This document shows, piece after piece, positions 13,873 through 21,215 of a stretch of 22,925 bases of DNA (its first letter is position 1; every line of letters begins with the position of its first letter). The notes under the pieces were generated by a model. That model did not search any database. It was not told where the DNA came from and was given only the letters and a program-made list of their open reading frames with translations. The position numbers and the translations under genes are program-made. Source of the stretch: Planctomycetota bacterium (GTDB lineage Bacteria > Planctomycetota > Phycisphaerae > Tepidisphaerales > Tepidisphaeraceae); contig JAKORQ010000274.1 in NCBI GenBank assembly GCA_029777755.1, positions 1-22,925 on the forward strand. Reading direction: 5' to 3'.

Positions 13873-16430
13873 CATGTGGCGGCGGCCTCGCTGGCCGCGG
13901 GGATCATCTGCCTGCTGAGGTGACGCAGGGCCGCCAGCAAAGTGTCCTCGGGTGAGTCGCTCTTGGCAAAGTAGGCGATGGCGCCGGCATCGCGCATGGC
14001 CCTTGCCATGTCCTCTTCCTCGTGCATCGACAGGCCGATGACGCGCGTGGAGGGAAGTTCCCGTGCGATGGTGGAAGTAACCTGCACGCCGTTGGCGCGG
14101 GGCATGGACACATCCACAATGAGCAGGTCCGGCCGAAACTCGCGGGCCATGCGGATGGCTTCCTCACCGTCGGCCGCCTGGGCGACCACTTGGAGATACG
14201 GCTCCTGCGAGAGGAGCGACACCAGCCCTTCGCGGAACAGTGCATGATCGTCGGCCACGAGGACGCGCATGAAAGCGCCATGTCTATGGGTGTGTTCAGT
14301 ATGCGGCCCGAGGCGCGCCGCCGACTCGGCCGGCCGTGTGCGGGAGATGCACGGTACGCTCAGCTCGACCCTCGTTCCTTTGCCCGGGGCGCTCTCGATC
14401 TTCATCAGGCCGCCGATGAGACTCAGCCGCTCGCGTATGCTGAACAGGCCAAAGCTGGTGTCGCCCGCCTTGCGTCGCTCCAGGGCGATCGGCTCGAAAC
14501 CTTTGCCCTCATCCACCACCTGCGTGAGCAGGATCCCTTCCGGCAGGCGCTTGAGCGTAAGGCGGGCCTTCTCCACCTCAGCATGCTTGCGGACGTTAAA
14601 GAGGATCTCACGCACGCACTCGAAGATGATGGTGCGCACCTGCTCGTTGTCCGGCTCACAGTCTCCCTCCAGTTGCAGCTCAACCTGCAACTGGTGATCC
14701 ACCTCCATCCGCCGCACCAGCCATTGGAGCGCCGCAATCAGCCCGGCGTCATGCAGCACCGGCGGACTCAGTTCCGTCGCCAGCGATCGCGATGCGCTGA
14801 TCGCCTCCTCCAGTAGCGACTCGATCTGCCGCAAGGCTTGCACATTTACCTCATCATCCATGCGCCGCCTCAGGATGCCCGCCTTCAGCTTGGCGGCGGA
14901 GATAAGCTGCTGGAAATGATCGTGGAGAACCTGTGCCAGCCGCTTGCGCTCGCGCGACTCGGTTTCACTCAAGTCCAGTGCCAGTGCACGAAGTTGATCG
15001 GAGCGCTCCTGCAGCTCGTGCGTTCGTTCGCGCACGCGCCTTTCCAGCGTGCTGTTGAGCGCCCGCAGCCGCGCCTCGCTTTCGCGCAGGGCAACTTCCA
15101 TCTGCTTTCGGTCATCGATGTCGATGCTGGTCCCGCACCACTTGGTGATCTGCCCGCGCGGGGAGAGTATCGGGGTGGCATAGCAGGCAAACCAGCGATA
15201 CAGCCCGTCGTCGCGCCGGAGACGCAGCTCGGCCTGGAACGAGCGGCCGTCCTTCATCGCCTGCTCCCAGACGCGGCGGAACATCTCACGGTCATCGGGA
15301 TGCACGTGATGCATGGTGGTGAACATGCCGGCAGGATCCACCAGCGGGCCGGCGAATTTCTGCCAGCGCTCGCAGATGTAGTCGCAGCTCCCATCCGGCA
15401 GGCAGGTCCAGGTGAACAGCGGCATGCTCTCGATAAGCTGGCGATAGAACTGCTCGCGCTCGCTGAGTGTCTGTTCGGTGCGCCGCCTGTCGGATACATC
15501 GACGGCCGAGGCGATGAGATGGTGGATTGCGCCGTCATCGTCGCGCATCGGCGCTATCATGAAGTCGATAGTGAGGATCTCGCCGTCGTGGACGCGTATG
15601 TCGGCCTCGTATCGCACCGAATGCCCGTCGCGCGCCTGATGGATGGCGTGCTTGAGCTTCTCCTGCGCATGAGGCGACCAGCTCCACCAGTAGGTGTCCC
15701 AGAAGGGCTTGCCGTTGACGTCCTCGATGCTGATACCGGCCGCGTTCAGGCAGGGGGTGTTGGCGGTCAGCACGGTGCCGTCGTGCGCGAGCACCGCCAC
15801 GTACGTGTAGAGGGAATCCAGCACGCGGTGCATCCGCCGCTCACTGTCTGCCAGTACCCGCTGCGCACGGCGCTGCTCACTGACATCTACATTGACGCCC
15901 ACCCATTCCAGCAGCCGGCCATGGCGATCCGTCACGGGTGCCGCCCTGGCGAGAACCTCTCGATAGCCGCCGGAACGCTGCCGAAGGCGATACTCGCTCT
16001 CATACACACCCTGCTTGGCGAGGGCGGTGCTCCATGCCACCGAAACCCTCTCGCGATCCTCCGGGTGAACTGCATCCAGCCAGCCTTTGCCGGCCAGCTC
16101 GCGGAAACTCTGCCCGGTGAAGGCCGACCACTCCGGCTGGGGTGTGACAAAGTCCCCGGAAGCCCCGGTGCGCCAGACGATCGCCGCCGTCGCCTTCACC
16201 AGCGAGCGATAGCGCGTCTCGTTGAGCAGAAGCTCCTCATGCAGCCGATCGCGAGTCTGGTCACACGCCGAGCGATACTGAAGGATCAGCCAGGCCGCGG
16301 AGGCCAGCGCGCCGACAGTCAGCGACGCAGGGGCGGATGTCGGCTCAGCCAGGGCGTAGCCGGCCGATCCCCCGGCCAGCGCGCACAAAGCCGACTTGGA
16401 CCAGCTCAGGATGCGCATGTTGAAAACCAC
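13872..16430 (-). CDS. Hybrid sensor histidine kinase with three PAS domains and a C-terminal receiver
   Basis: 852-residue membrane-linked signalling protein. Two short hydrophobic segments (about 11-29 and 35-50) suggest a hairpin anchor with little outside. Three PAS/PAC units follow at about 70-188, 198-315 and 325-443, then a coiled coil (444-495). The HisKA_3 dimerisation helix has VLHDHFQQ with H503 as phosphoacceptor. The HATPase domain (598-695) has N612, DEGKGFEP and SFGLFSIRERL. A His-rich linker (HTEHTHRHG) joins a receiver domain (721-845) with D727, D728, phospho-acceptor D773, S801 and K823. That receiver resembles NarL-type regulators but has no DNA-binding part. The GTG start directly follows the TGA of the response regulator gene; an ATG at 16418 is the alternative. 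It probably phosphorylates both its own receiver and the upstream regulator. Confidence 0.92.
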   Translation of the reverse strand: MVFNMRILSWSKSALCALAGGSAGYALAEPTSAPASLTVGALASAAWLILQYRSACDQTRDRLHEELLLNETRYRSLVKATAAIVWRTGASGDFVTPQPEWSAFTGQSFRELAGKGWLDAVHPEDRERVSVAWSTALAKQGVYESEYRLRQRSGGYREVLARAAPVTDRHGRLLEWVGVNVDVSEQRRAQRVLADSERRMHRVLDSLYTYVAVLAHDGTVLTANTPCLNAAGISIEDVNGKPFWDTYWWSWSPHAQEKLKHAIHQARDGHSVRYEADIRVHDGEILTIDFMIAPMRDDDGAIHHLIASAVDVSDRRRTEQTLSEREQFYRQLIESMPLFTWTCLPDGSCDYICERWQKFAGPLVDPAGMFTTMHHVHPDDREMFRRVWEQAMKDGRSFQAELRLRRDDGLYRWFACYATPILSPRGQITKWCGTSIDIDDRKQMEVALRESEARLRALNSTLERRVRERTHELQERSDQLRALALDLSETESRERKRLAQVLHDHFQQLISAAKLKAGILRRRMDDEVNVQALRQIESLLEEAISASRSLATELSPPVLHDAGLIAALQWLVRRMEVDHQLQVELQLEGDCEPDNEQVRTIIFECVREILFNVRKHAEVEKARLTLKRLPEGILLTQVVDEGKGFEPIALERRKAGDTSFGLFSIRERLSLIGGLMKIESAPGKGTRVELSVPCISRTRPAESAARLGPHTEHTHRHGAFMRVLVADDHALFREGLVSLLSQEPYLQVVAQAADGEEAIRMAREFRPDLLIVDVSMPRANGVQVTSTIARELPSTRVIGLSMHEEEDMARAMRDAGAIAYFAKSDSPEDTLLAALRHLSRQMIPAASEAAAT

Positions 16431-17090
16431 TCATGCCTGCGTCAGCGACCACTCGACGGCATACCGCACCAGTTCCGGGCCGCTCTGCAGGTGGAGCTTC
16501 TGCTTCAGGTGCTCGCGATAGGTCTCGACTGTTTTGGTGCTCAGGCACAGGCTTTCGGCGATCTGGGCCGTGGTCATCCCCTTGCCCAGCAGTTGCAGCA
16601 CCTCCAGCTCGCGGTCGCTGAGCCGGTCGATGGGGGACTCTGCCGCCCCGCCTGGCTTGTTGCCGACGAACTTGCCCAGCAGTCGATCCGACACCGCCTT
16701 GCTCAGGTAGATCCGCCCCTCGAGCACTGCGTGGATTGCCTCCAGCAGGACTTCCGGCGGATTCTGCTTCATCAGGTATCCCCGCGCGCCGGCCCGCAGG
16801 GCCCGCTCGGCATAGATCTGCTCGTCGTGCATGGAGTAAGCGAGCACCGGCAGATCCTGCCAGCGGTAAGACAGTTCCTTCATCAGCTCGATGCCGCTGT
16901 TGCCATCCAGCGAGATGTCGGCGATCACCAGGTTGGGCTTCAGGCGGGAGACCATCTGGTAGGCATCGGCGAGGTTGGTGGCTTCCCCGCAAACCTCGAG
17001 CGTGCCATCGGAATTGATCACCTCGGATACCCCCAGCCGCAGCACCGGATGATCGTCAACGAGCAGGATTCGCGCCTTGTGCGTGCTCAT
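16431..17090 (-). CDS. NarL/FixJ-family response regulator
   Basis: 219-residue DNA-binding response regulator. The receiver domain (1-125) has acidic pocket D12-D13, phospho-acceptor D58 (VIADISLDGNSG), S86 and K108. The LuxR-type HTH (155-215) reads LSDRELEVLQLLGKGMTTAQIAESLCLSTKTVETYREHLKQKL. GGGGTGAG four bases before the ATG supports the start. Its stop abuts the start of the hybrid kinase, so the two are one operon with this gene first and are very likely cognate partners. Its promoter faces a 200-base gap shared with the divergent DUF2383 gene, where direct repeats suit a regulator of this kind. Confidence 0.95.
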   Translation of the reverse strand: MSTHKARILLVDDHPVLRLGVSEVINSDGTLEVCGEATNLADAYQMVSRLKPNLVIADISLDGNSGIELMKELSYRWQDLPVLAYSMHDEQIYAERALRAGARGYLMKQNPPEVLLEAIHAVLEGRIYLSKAVSDRLLGKFVGNKPGGAAESPIDRLSDRELEVLQLLGKGMTTAQIAESLCLSTKTVETYREHLKQKLHLQSGPELVRYAVEWSLTQA

Positions 17091-17166
17091 TACTCACCCC
17101 TTTGCCTGATGTCCCCCGTGACAAGGCCAGCGAGAACCGCTTCGCACATTTCCTGATGGACTATAT

Positions 17167-17213
17167 TCCCGATATCCCGAGCACAGCCATAGGGAAACTC
17201 CCGATATTCCCGC
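17167..17213. promoter_or_regulatory. Direct repeats in the divergent control region
   Basis: TCCCGATAT occurs at 17167-17175 and 17199-17207, 32 bases apart (about three helical turns), each followed by a CCCG-like tail (CCCGA and TCCCGC). GGGAAACTCCC, an inverted repeat, overlaps the second copy at 17192-17202. The site lies between the response regulator start (17090) and the DUF2383 start (17291), and is a good candidate binding region for the neighbouring response regulator. Confidence 0.5.
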
Positions 17214-17257
17214 ATCAAAGCTCGGCGCTACCGTAAAGGTGAGATTCAAACAAGGGC

Positions 17258-17273
17258 GCTCGCGGAGGCGAGC
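17258..17273 (+). repeat. Short hairpin in the DUF2383 leader
   Basis: GCTCGC and GCGAGC form a six-pair stem around GGAG, ending 17 bases before the ATG at 17291. The separate ribosome site GGGAG lies after it. It may stabilise the mRNA or tune translation. Confidence 0.4.
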
Positions 17274-17290
17274 AGATTTGGGAGATTGCC

Positions 17291-17749
17291 ATGTCAGAGT
17301 TCAGCTCCGAGGCGCGTGGGGCGATAAATCACCTGATCGAGACCTGCCGGGATGGGCAGTATGGTTTTGAGGAGGCGGCAAAGAGTATCGGCGATCCGGC
17401 ATTGCGTGCCGAGCTCATGCAGTACAGTATGCAGCGGCGCGAGTTTGCCACTGCGTTGCAGCAGGCTCTGCGGAGCGTGGGAGAGGAACCGCAGGATTCT
17501 GGATCGCTGTCGGGGAAGTTGCATCGCGGCTGGATGAACGTCCGCCAGGCCATCACTTCCAGCGACGACTACTCCATCCTCGCCGAGTGCGAAAGGGGGG
17601 AGGACTTGGCCGTCGAGGCGTATCGCGAGGCGATGGCCAACCCGGTGCCGCCGGGCATCGATGACCTGGTGGAAACCCAGTATTCGGCGATCAAGCATGT
17701 GCATGACCGGATCCGCTCGCTGCGCGAGGCGAATAAGCCACTGCACTAG
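17291..17749 (+). CDS. PA2169-type DUF2383 four-helix protein
   Basis: 152-residue soluble protein of the ferritin-like PA2169/DUF2383 type. Mostly helical throughout: AINHLIETCRDGQYGFEEAAKSI (about 11-33), then LRAELMQYSMQRREFATALQQAL, then GSLSGKLHRGWMNVRQAI (71-88) and ECERGEDLAVEAYREAM (99-115), and a last helix to the end. These segments (LIETCRDGQYGFEEAA, a glycine-rich middle, ERGED) are typical of the family. No export signal is present. The family's function is not established; it often occurs with PRC-barrel, DUF1328 and DUF883-like genes in stress loci, which is the setting here. GGGAG six bases before the ATG fixes the start. Confidence 0.88.
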   Translation: MSEFSSEARGAINHLIETCRDGQYGFEEAAKSIGDPALRAELMQYSMQRREFATALQQALRSVGEEPQDSGSLSGKLHRGWMNVRQAITSSDDYSILAECERGEDLAVEAYREAMANPVPPGIDDLVETQYSAIKHVHDRIRSLREANKPLH

Positions 17750-17826
17750 AAACTGAGCTACCTGCTCTTGATGCCTTCACCCGGCCTGTTTCTGGTGATG
17801 GCGCAAGTGGCAAACAGAGGTGTCCA

Positions 17827-18135
17827 ATGCCTATGGGTGATGCGATACACGGGACGAGGAAGGGGCTGGCTGCCGTCGGCCAAAGCGCCGCCGAGACGGC
17901 GCGGCAAAGCATGGCCGGCGAAGTTTCTCACCATGGGGCGGAAGTGGCGGGGCGCATCAGGCGCTGGTCGAGCCGCTACTACGACCGGGCCCGGGATACA
18001 GCGCTGCAGTGGCAGCACCTGGGAGAGGTCAATCTCGACAGGATGAGGGGAGGCGTTCGGCGCCACGCGATCCCCAGCACGGTTGTCGCGTTTGCGGTAG
18101 GGTTTTTGATCTCGCGATTTCTGTTCCGCCGATAG
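17827..18135 (+). CDS. Small tail-anchored protein, ElaB/YqjD (DUF883)-like
   Basis: 102-residue protein with a polar helical body (about 1-75, GLAAVGQSAAETARQSMAGE, then RIRRWSSRYYDRARDTALQW) and a single C-terminal hydrophobic segment STVVAFAVGFLISRFLF ending in two arginines. That layout is like ElaB/YqjD proteins, which hold ribosomes or other partners to the inner membrane in stationary phase; residue-level similarity is weak, so the family call is tentative. AGAGG six bases before the ATG supports the start. It lies 77 bases after the DUF2383 gene on the same strand and is probably co-transcribed with it, ending at the hairpin at 18150. Confidence 0.72.
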   Translation: MPMGDAIHGTRKGLAAVGQSAAETARQSMAGEVSHHGAEVAGRIRRWSSRYYDRARDTALQWQHLGEVNLDRMRGGVRRHAIPSTVVAFAVGFLISRFLFRR

Positions 18136-18149
18136 GCGGTGGGACATTG

Positions 18150-18194
18150 CCCGCGGCGGCGTTTCGTGCCGCGCCGCCGCGGGGATCTTTATTC
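18150..18194 (+). terminator. Strong GC hairpin after the ElaB-like gene
   Basis: CCCGCGGCGGCG (18150-18161) and CGCCGCCGCGGG (18172-18183) form a perfect 12-pair stem with a ten-base loop. The tail GGATCTTTATT has only a broken T-run, so termination may be partial. It also stands in front of the convergent M24 gene end at 18214. Confidence 0.7.
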
Positions 18195-18213
18195 GCATCA
18201 AGCGAGCTGAGCA

Positions 18214-19317
18214 TCACCTCACGAGTATGGCAGGGCGGACCAGTTCACCGGCGGCGCACCTTCCTGTCACAGTAGGCCAGGTCGGCGAGGCAGGGGTGAG
18301 ATTCTCGATGCCGCTGTCGGTCACGAGGAAGGTGTCTTCGCTCTTGGTCCCCTGGATGGAAGGATTCCAGGCGAACGCCTGGTTACTTTGCACTACCTCG
18401 GTAGAGCCGGGGGTTGCCGTCACCTCGCGCCCCAGGTACCCGGTGGAGCCGCCCTGGTGATGCTTCTGCCACTCGTCGGGGTAGCCGTTCTCCGCGTAAG
18501 CCATCTGCAGATCGGCGAAGATGTCGCCCAGCGTCCGTCCAGGGCGGGTGGCGAGATTCACGGCCGCATCTACGTTACAGACCGCCTGCTGTTTCTGTGC
18601 CAGTTCCTCGGGGAGCCTGCCGAAATGCACAAAGCGCGTACAGTTGGCGATCAGGCCGCGATAGGAGGCGCATACCACCAGCATGGCATACCTCTCCAGC
18701 CTGCGGGCGGTGGGTATGGGGTGGCGATACTCAAATACCCGCCGATCGGTGGCTACCAGGGTTACGTAAGGGTTTGCCCCGGTACGCTGCAACTCGAACT
18801 GAAGGCGTGCCGCTATATCGAATTCGCTGTCGCCCACCTGGATCTGCCGACAGGTCGCCTCTATCGCCGCGGAAGCAAGCTGGCCACAATAGCGATAATG
18901 CAGTATCTCTGTATCCGTCAGTGACCAGCGAAGCCTGGTAAAGCCCGGCGGCAGGGCAGGCAGGCCGAAGGCGCCGGTATCCGAAGCGATTTTTCGTCCG
19001 CCGATGACTTCCGCAACTGTTTTTCTCGCGGCCTGCTCATCCCACCAGGGATACTCGATAATCTCTATGTCCAGGCCGGCAAGCTCCTCGGTGCGGAAGC
19101 GGGGCGCCTCGATGTAGTTGGTCAGGCAGATGAGCCGGTCGGTGGTCGCAAGGATTGCTGCAACACCGATTTCGCTGGCGGAAACGATGTGATTGTCACG
19201 GCCGCCGGTGATCCAGGCAAAATTCGGCCTTGTCTGCAGCAGAACGCCATCAAGGCCCTTGTCGGCGAGATAACCGCGAAGGCGATGGTGACGGAGGGCG
19301 ATCTCGTTGCTGTGCAT
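18214..19317 (-). CDS. M24-family (prolidase/creatinase fold) protein lacking most metal ligands
   Basis: 367-residue cytosolic protein with the two-domain creatinase/prolidase layout: an N-terminal lobe (1-130, GVLLQTRPNFAWITGG, a typical M24 start) and a C-terminal pita-bread lobe (about 140-335). The five metal ligands of aminopeptidases (D, D, H, E, E) are mostly gone. The segment that normally carries both aspartates reads VVCASYRGLIANCTRF (N225 in place of the second), the GHGIG histidine segment reads GGSTGYLGREV, the EP glutamate is N318, and only E327 remains. It is therefore unlikely to be a standard metallopeptidase; a metal-free hydrolase like creatinase or a binding protein is possible. 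No ribosome site precedes the ATG, and TTGCAC-16-TACATT ends nine bases before it, suggesting a near-leaderless mRNA. Confidence 0.85.
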   Translation of the reverse strand: MHSNEIALRHHRLRGYLADKGLDGVLLQTRPNFAWITGGRDNHIVSASEIGVAAILATTDRLICLTNYIEAPRFRTEELAGLDIEIIEYPWWDEQAARKTVAEVIGGRKIASDTGAFGLPALPPGFTRLRWSLTDTEILHYRYCGQLASAAIEATCRQIQVGDSEFDIAARLQFELQRTGANPYVTLVATDRRVFEYRHPIPTARRLERYAMLVVCASYRGLIANCTRFVHFGRLPEELAQKQQAVCNVDAAVNLATRPGRTLGDIFADLQMAYAENGYPDEWQKHHQGGSTGYLGREVTATPGSTEVVQSNQAFAWNPSIQGTKSEDTFLVTDSGIENLTPASPTWPTVTGRCAAGELVRPAILVR

Positions 19318-19326
19318 ATTTGGCAG

Positions 19327-19354
19327 AATGTAGCGGGAGAATGCGGAAGTGCAA
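19327..19354 (-). promoter_or_regulatory. Possible promoter for the M24 gene, near-leaderless
   Basis: On the minus strand TTGCAC (19354-19349), 16 bases, TACATT (19332-19327) stands with its -10 nine bases from the ATG at 19317. No ribosome site is seen between. Confidence 0.4.
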
Positions 19355-19386
19355 AAGTCCTCTCGTCCCCGGGGCTTGAATTCGTT

Positions 19387-19420
19387 TATAATGACTGATT
19401 GGGAGTAGTGGAGGCCACTA
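19387..19420 (+). promoter_or_regulatory. Promoter -10 and leader hairpin of the TPR protein gene
   Basis: A perfect TATAAT lies at 19387-19392, with no good -35. In the short leader TAGTGG (19406-19411) pairs with CCACTA (19415-19420) around AGG. The ribosome site AGGTGG follows at about 19430, before the ATG at 19440. Confidence 0.45.
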
Positions 19421-19439
19421 GCAGAAAGCAGGTGGGTCG

Positions 19440-21209
19440 ATGAGACAGCAGGCTAAAGTCAATTGGATCCTGATGCTGGCAGCCGGCGCGGTTGTCGCGG
19501 GCGCGACTTCCGTGGGCCTGGCGCAGTATCAGATAGAGAACAGCACTGGCCGGCTGCTCGACGCCAATAACCGGCTCGGCAGCGACGGTGTGAATGATGC
19601 CCGTCGTGTGACCGGTGGCTATAGCGCCGATGACATTGTCTATGGCAATGTCACCCGTGGCCGACAGTTCCGTGGCAATGTCAACTCCACCGACCCCACT
19701 GCCTTTCGCGGAAACATCAGCCGACCCTCGGATAACCTCGCCCGCGATGCGGGCATGAGCGTCTATCAGCGCGGGGCCAACTACAACCCGGCCGACGCGC
19801 AGCGCTACTATGGCGATCAGCGTGGCGTGAATGCGCCGCCCGACTTTGGCCGGCTCCAGCCTGGCAGCGTCGGCGCATTCCAAGTCAGCCGCCCGACCTA
19901 TCGCGTCCCGGGCGATGTCCGCCTCGACGCGACCATCCCCAATCCGCAGTTTGGCGTCGCGCCGCCGATCCAGTACATGATCCCGGGACTCACCCCATCC
20001 AGCCCTAACGCCCTGACTTTCTCCCCGCTTTCGATCCCGCTGACCAGCCTTGGCGAGGTGCGCCAGGATGATGTCGTTCTGCCCACGCGCGATCTTCTGC
20101 GTCGCCTGAATCTCGATGAGTCGCGCCTGCGCGAGATGCGCGAGGAGTATCAGCGCCTCCAGCAGATCGAGAGTCAGCAGGCGGCCCCGCATGATGTGAC
20201 GCTGGCTCCCGAGACGCCCATCAACGATCCGATGAATGCGCAGCTTGCCAGCGCGGTGGCTTCCGGGCCGCTGGAAGGTTCCGTGAACACCCAGCAGTCG
20301 CTGCGACAACGTCTGCTCACCGCCGCGCCTGCGGCCGAGCGACAGAACACCCAGTATGCCGCGCTGCGCAGCCGGCTGGAGCGCTTCCGCCGGCAGCAGG
20401 GCATGACTGATGAAGAAGCCAATCGCGAGTTCATGCGCGAGTGGAACCAGGCCCAGGAGCAGGAGCGTCAGCAGGGCACCCCGGCCGTGACCGTTCCGCA
20501 GGAGCAGGTGTCGACGGTGCCGCAGCAGGTTCTGCCTCAGCGCAGCTCGACCGAATCGGCAGAGGATGACGACCTGGTGAACCGTCGCCAGCGCTACGCC
20601 ATACAGGCCCAGCAGCCGCACCAGCCCGAGGTCGAGGGTATACTGCCCCCTCAGCCTGAGTTGCCGATCCGCATCGCCAGCTTTGCCGAGGGTGTGCAGG
20701 CGACTGGCCTGAAGAACCTTCTTCGCGACGCCGAGCAGGCCATGCAGCAGGGCAAGTACACCCAGGCCCTGGACTACTATGATGCGGCCGCGGTCGTCGC
20801 GCCCGACAACTCAATGGTGCTGATGGGCCGCGCGATCGCCGAGCTTGGCGCCGGTTACTACACCCGCGCCCAGACCGACATGGAGCAGGTGATGCAGGCT
20901 GACCCGGCGCTGCTGATGGCCCGCTACGACTTGAAGGCGTTCTTCGGCGACGATCGCTTGCAGTACATCGTTCGCGACCTGAAGGATCTTGCCCAGAACG
21001 AGCCGCGGCAGTCGCGCCCATTGTTCCTGCTGGCGTTCATCGCCTACAGCACCGAGAGCAAGCAGCGGACAGTCGACTACCTCAACATCGCCGAGCAGCG
21101 TGGCGGCAACAAGCAGTTTTACGATCAGTTGCGCGAGTACTGGGGCCTGAACGAGAAGGAGGACAAGCCCGGTACACGCGCGCCACAGCGCCCCGCGGGG
21201 CAGCAGTGA
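19440..21209 (+). CDS. Secreted Gln-rich protein with C-terminal TPR repeats
   Basis: 589-residue exported protein. Residues 1-29 are a signal peptide (ILMLAAGAVVAGATSVGLA before QYQIEN). Residues 30-215 are Asn/Arg/Gly/Pro-rich without clear fold (VYGNVTRGRQFRGNVN, AFRGNISRPSDNLARD). Residues 216-420 are rich in Gln, Glu and Arg with heptad-like parts (RLREMREEYQRLQQIESQQ, LRSRLERFRRQQGMTDEEAN). The C-terminal part (about 425-560) has TPR-like units: LKNLLRDAEQAMQQGKYTQALDYYDAAAVVAPDNSMVLMGRA and ELGAGYYTRAQTDMEQVMQADP. AGGTGG before the ATG is a good ribosome site. I recognise no named family; it looks like a surface or envelope scaffold protein of planctomycetes. It has its own promoter, divergent from the M24 gene. 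Confidence 0.85.
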   Translation: MRQQAKVNWILMLAAGAVVAGATSVGLAQYQIENSTGRLLDANNRLGSDGVNDARRVTGGYSADDIVYGNVTRGRQFRGNVNSTDPTAFRGNISRPSDNLARDAGMSVYQRGANYNPADAQRYYGDQRGVNAPPDFGRLQPGSVGAFQVSRPTYRVPGDVRLDATIPNPQFGVAPPIQYMIPGLTPSSPNALTFSPLSIPLTSLGEVRQDDVVLPTRDLLRRLNLDESRLREMREEYQRLQQIESQQAAPHDVTLAPETPINDPMNAQLASAVASGPLEGSVNTQQSLRQRLLTAAPAAERQNTQYAALRSRLERFRRQQGMTDEEANREFMREWNQAQEQERQQGTPAVTVPQEQVSTVPQQVLPQRSSTESAEDDDLVNRRQRYAIQAQQPHQPEVEGILPPQPELPIRIASFAEGVQATGLKNLLRDAEQAMQQGKYTQALDYYDAAAVVAPDNSMVLMGRAIAELGAGYYTRAQTDMEQVMQADPALLMARYDLKAFFGDDRLQYIVRDLKDLAQNEPRQSRPLFLLAFIAYSTESKQRTVDYLNIAEQRGGNKQFYDQLREYWGLNEKEDKPGTRAPQRPAGQQ

Positions 21210-21215
21210 TCTCCA

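Noticed and set aside
13872..14270. Separate gene for the receiver domain starting at the ATG at 14270
   Set aside because: It is in frame with the kinase, without a stop between and without a ribosome site at 14270. A fusion is the simpler reading, though an internal start cannot be excluded.
14838..17156. 772-codon plus-strand open frame opposite the kinase and response regulator genes
   Set aside because: It is antisense to two unmistakable genes. High GC with biased codons opens long reverse frames, and its residues (many Leu, His, Gln, Arg) have no domain logic.
19386..20621. 411-codon minus-strand frame opposite the TPR protein gene
   Set aside because: It has low-complexity Leu/Arg/His content and no recognisable motif. 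The plus-strand gene has signal peptide, ribosome site and TPR repeats.
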